The translations under genes were made by a program, and so were the position numbers. A DNA stretch of 31,672 nt. Origin: a virus. Shown one piece after another: positions 30,916 through 31,672 of the stretch. Each line of letters starts with the position of its first letter. Position 1 is the first letter of the stretch. The DNA lies in IMG/VR virus record IMGVR_UViG_3300021962_000403, positions 1 through 31,672 of that record, one strand, 5' to 3'. The notes beneath the pieces were generated by a model. That model saw only the letters and a program-made list of their open reading frames with translations, did not search any database and was not told the DNA's origin.

Positions 30916-31212
30916 CTAGTCAAATATGCGTTTTCTGGGTTTACGATGAGAACCAAACACAACACCACCCCAAACACCAATACAATGATGTTTGTAGGCA
31001 AAGTTATAACATTCTTTTTGAACCTTGCATTCACCACAAATTTGTTTAGCATTGTAAACATTTGTGCCAGGCCCACTAGGAATTTTACCTTTAGTAATAG
31101 CAGGAAAGAACCATTCACTAGGACAATTTTTACAATTAGCGTCAGCGTAAATAGGTTTTAGTTCATTGTACATTTTTTCACTAAGTATTTGTTCTTGTTT
31201 TGTTTTTTCCAT
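30916..31212 (-). CDS. whiB: WhiB-family Fe-S transcription regulator
   Basis: ATG 31212 overlaps the upstream TGA by one base (TGATG), and GGTGG at 31219-31223 (reverse strand) may be the ribosome-binding site. The 98-residue protein has the WhiB cysteine set: C30, C59, C62 and C68 (an extra C27 lies two residues before C30, and C77 is further on). NVYNAKQICGECKVQKECYN holds three of them, for a 4Fe-4S cluster. The G[VI]WGG turn follows at 79-83 (GVWGG), and then a basic tail GSHRKPRKRIFD for DNA contact. WhiB proteins bind the host principal sigma factor and alter promoter choice. In phage it probably redirects host RNA polymerase or blocks host WhiB. The family is limited to actinobacteria and their phages, which fixes the host phylum. 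Confidence 0.93.
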   Translation of the reverse strand: MEKTKQEQILSEKMYNELKPIYADANCKNCPSEWFFPAITKGKIPSGPGTNVYNAKQICGECKVQKECYNFAYKHHCIGVWGGVVFGSHRKPRKRIFD

Positions 31213-31442
31213 CACCAACCACCCATTTCTTTAAATGATTTACCATTAACATCCCAACCCGCATCACGAAGAAGTTGCGACATAATTTCACAACCGGACT
31301 CGCGAACATAAGAACGAAATAGTTCTTCTATGTCTTCTAATGCGACACAAGCCATTGCGCCTTTGAGATGTGGCATGCAATCACGCACATCGCTATCTGT
31401 AAACGCTACAGACATTTGTATTGCCGCATGACGGTTTTCCAT
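31212..31442 (-). CDS. hypothetical protein, 76 aa
   Basis: AAAGGAG (31447-31453, reverse strand) fits ATG 31442. The product begins MENRHAAIQMSVAFTDSDVR and has two or three cysteines (DCMPHLKGAMACVALEDIEE, SGCEIMSQLL) in a helical context, ending GWDVNGKSFKEMGGW. The cysteine spacing does not match a known zinc or Fe-S motif. It is coupled to whiB by a one-base overlap, so it may be functionally linked to it, for example as a regulator partner, but this is only context. No family is recognised. Confidence 0.65.
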   Translation of the reverse strand: MENRHAAIQMSVAFTDSDVRDCMPHLKGAMACVALEDIEELFRSYVRESGCEIMSQLLRDAGWDVNGKSFKEMGGW

Positions 31443-31452
31443 AATTGCTCCT

Positions 31453-31527
31453 TTAGTATTTTGTGATTTGATTTATCATGAATATTGTTGCACAGATAAA
31501 CACAAGAACTCCAATTGTAAATATCAT
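31453..31527 (-). CDS. 24-aa transmembrane microprotein (candidate)
   Basis: ATG 31527 overlaps the upstream TGA (ATGA), and TAA lies at 31453-31455, ten bases before the next gene. The product is MIFTIGVLVFICATIFMINQ plus ITKY, essentially a single membrane helix with a short tail. The coupled position in a gap-free operon argues that it is translated. Only experiments could confirm it. The function is unknown. Confidence 0.45.
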   Translation of the reverse strand: MIFTIGVLVFICATIFMINQITKY

Positions 31528-31672
31528 GGCATTTCTTCTGCTTTCTCGTACAACCAATCAATACTTCTTTTAACCCAATTTTCAATTTCAAGTATTTCAT
31601 CATCGTCATATGGACGACCACTTGGATTATTTACATATTCATTAAGTCCATTATATATATAGTCAATAATTC
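31524..31672 (-). CDS. hypothetical protein, C-terminal 48 residues (truncated at window edge)
   Basis: An open frame enters from the right edge (first full codon at 31670 on the reverse strand) and ends with TGA at 31524-31526. The visible part is acidic and aromatic: IIDYIYNGLNEYVNNPSGRP, then YDDDEILEIENWVKRSIDWL and YEKAEEMP. The start is outside the window. It is the first visible gene of the leftward operon, and its stop overlaps the microprotein start. I see no motif. Confidence 0.6.
   Translation of the reverse strand, partial: IIDYIYNGLNEYVNNPSGRPYDDDEILEIENWVKRSIDWLYEKAEEMP

Noticed and set aside
1-31672. tRNA genes, integrase, attachment sites, insertion sequences
   Set aside because: No cloverleaf-like sequence, recombinase motif, transposase or flanking direct repeat was recognised by eye. 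A tRNA search program could still find a degenerate one.

Overview
The window is one arm of a tailed double-stranded DNA phage genome, most likely a short-tailed (podovirus-like) phage of an actinobacterium. The host call rests on a WhiB-type iron-sulfur regulator, a protein family confined to Actinomycetota and their phages. The moderate-to-low GC content and a long Thr-rich secreted protein, of a kind I associate with Acidimicrobiia, point to an aquatic, uncultured host; that last step is inference. No integrase, excisionase, immunity repressor, tRNA or CRISPR array is visible, so nothing suggests a temperate lifestyle. The window begins inside one gene and ends inside another, so the genome continues on both sides.

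Layout. Bases 1-24567 carry 28 rightward genes. First come a truncated possible small terminase and a hypothetical protein (1-535), then host-recognition and tail-associated proteins (571-2071). An A+T-rich cargo pair follows: a sulfotransferase and a 2-oxoglutarate/Fe(II) oxygenase (2105-3365). A Thr-rich, probably membrane-anchored secreted protein is coupled to two holin-like membrane proteins (3367-5074). Next are the large terminase, a zinc-ribbon protein and a small membrane protein (5074-7112). The head module runs portal, scaffold, major capsid, decoration-like, very basic protein and Cys-rich protein (7112-11858). The neck and tail module is adaptor, tail hub/nozzle, fibre-like and coiled-coil proteins (11855-14623). 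A block of four probable internal virion (ejection) proteins follows, ending in a 2293-residue giant (14623-24071). The arm closes with an M15-type peptidase endolysin (24073-24567).

Bases 24515-31672 carry 17 leftward genes packed into one apparent operon: every junction overlaps or is separated by at most 10 bases. It encodes WhiB, a membrane-anchored lytic transglycosylase, a Cas4/RecB-like nuclease, a conserved unknown, a DnaB/RecA-like helicase, an archaeo-eukaryotic-type primase, RusA, a second PD-(D/E)XK endonuclease, and a fusion of a sigma region 4-like HTH with a DUF1599-like domain. Several microproteins lie among these. This is the early regulation, replication and recombination arm. 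No DNA polymerase lies in the window.

The two arms converge tail to tail, and their terminal genes overlap by 53 bases at 24515-24567. No stretch longer than 300 bases lacks a gene. The intergenic gaps of the late arm hold Shine-Dalgarno sites and three clear hairpins (8961-8993, 11203-11231, 11581-11617). The most unusual items are the HTH-DUF1599 fusion, the Thr-rich surface protein inside the lysis/packaging block, the sulfotransferase-oxygenase cargo, the giant virion protein and the microprotein-rich early operon.
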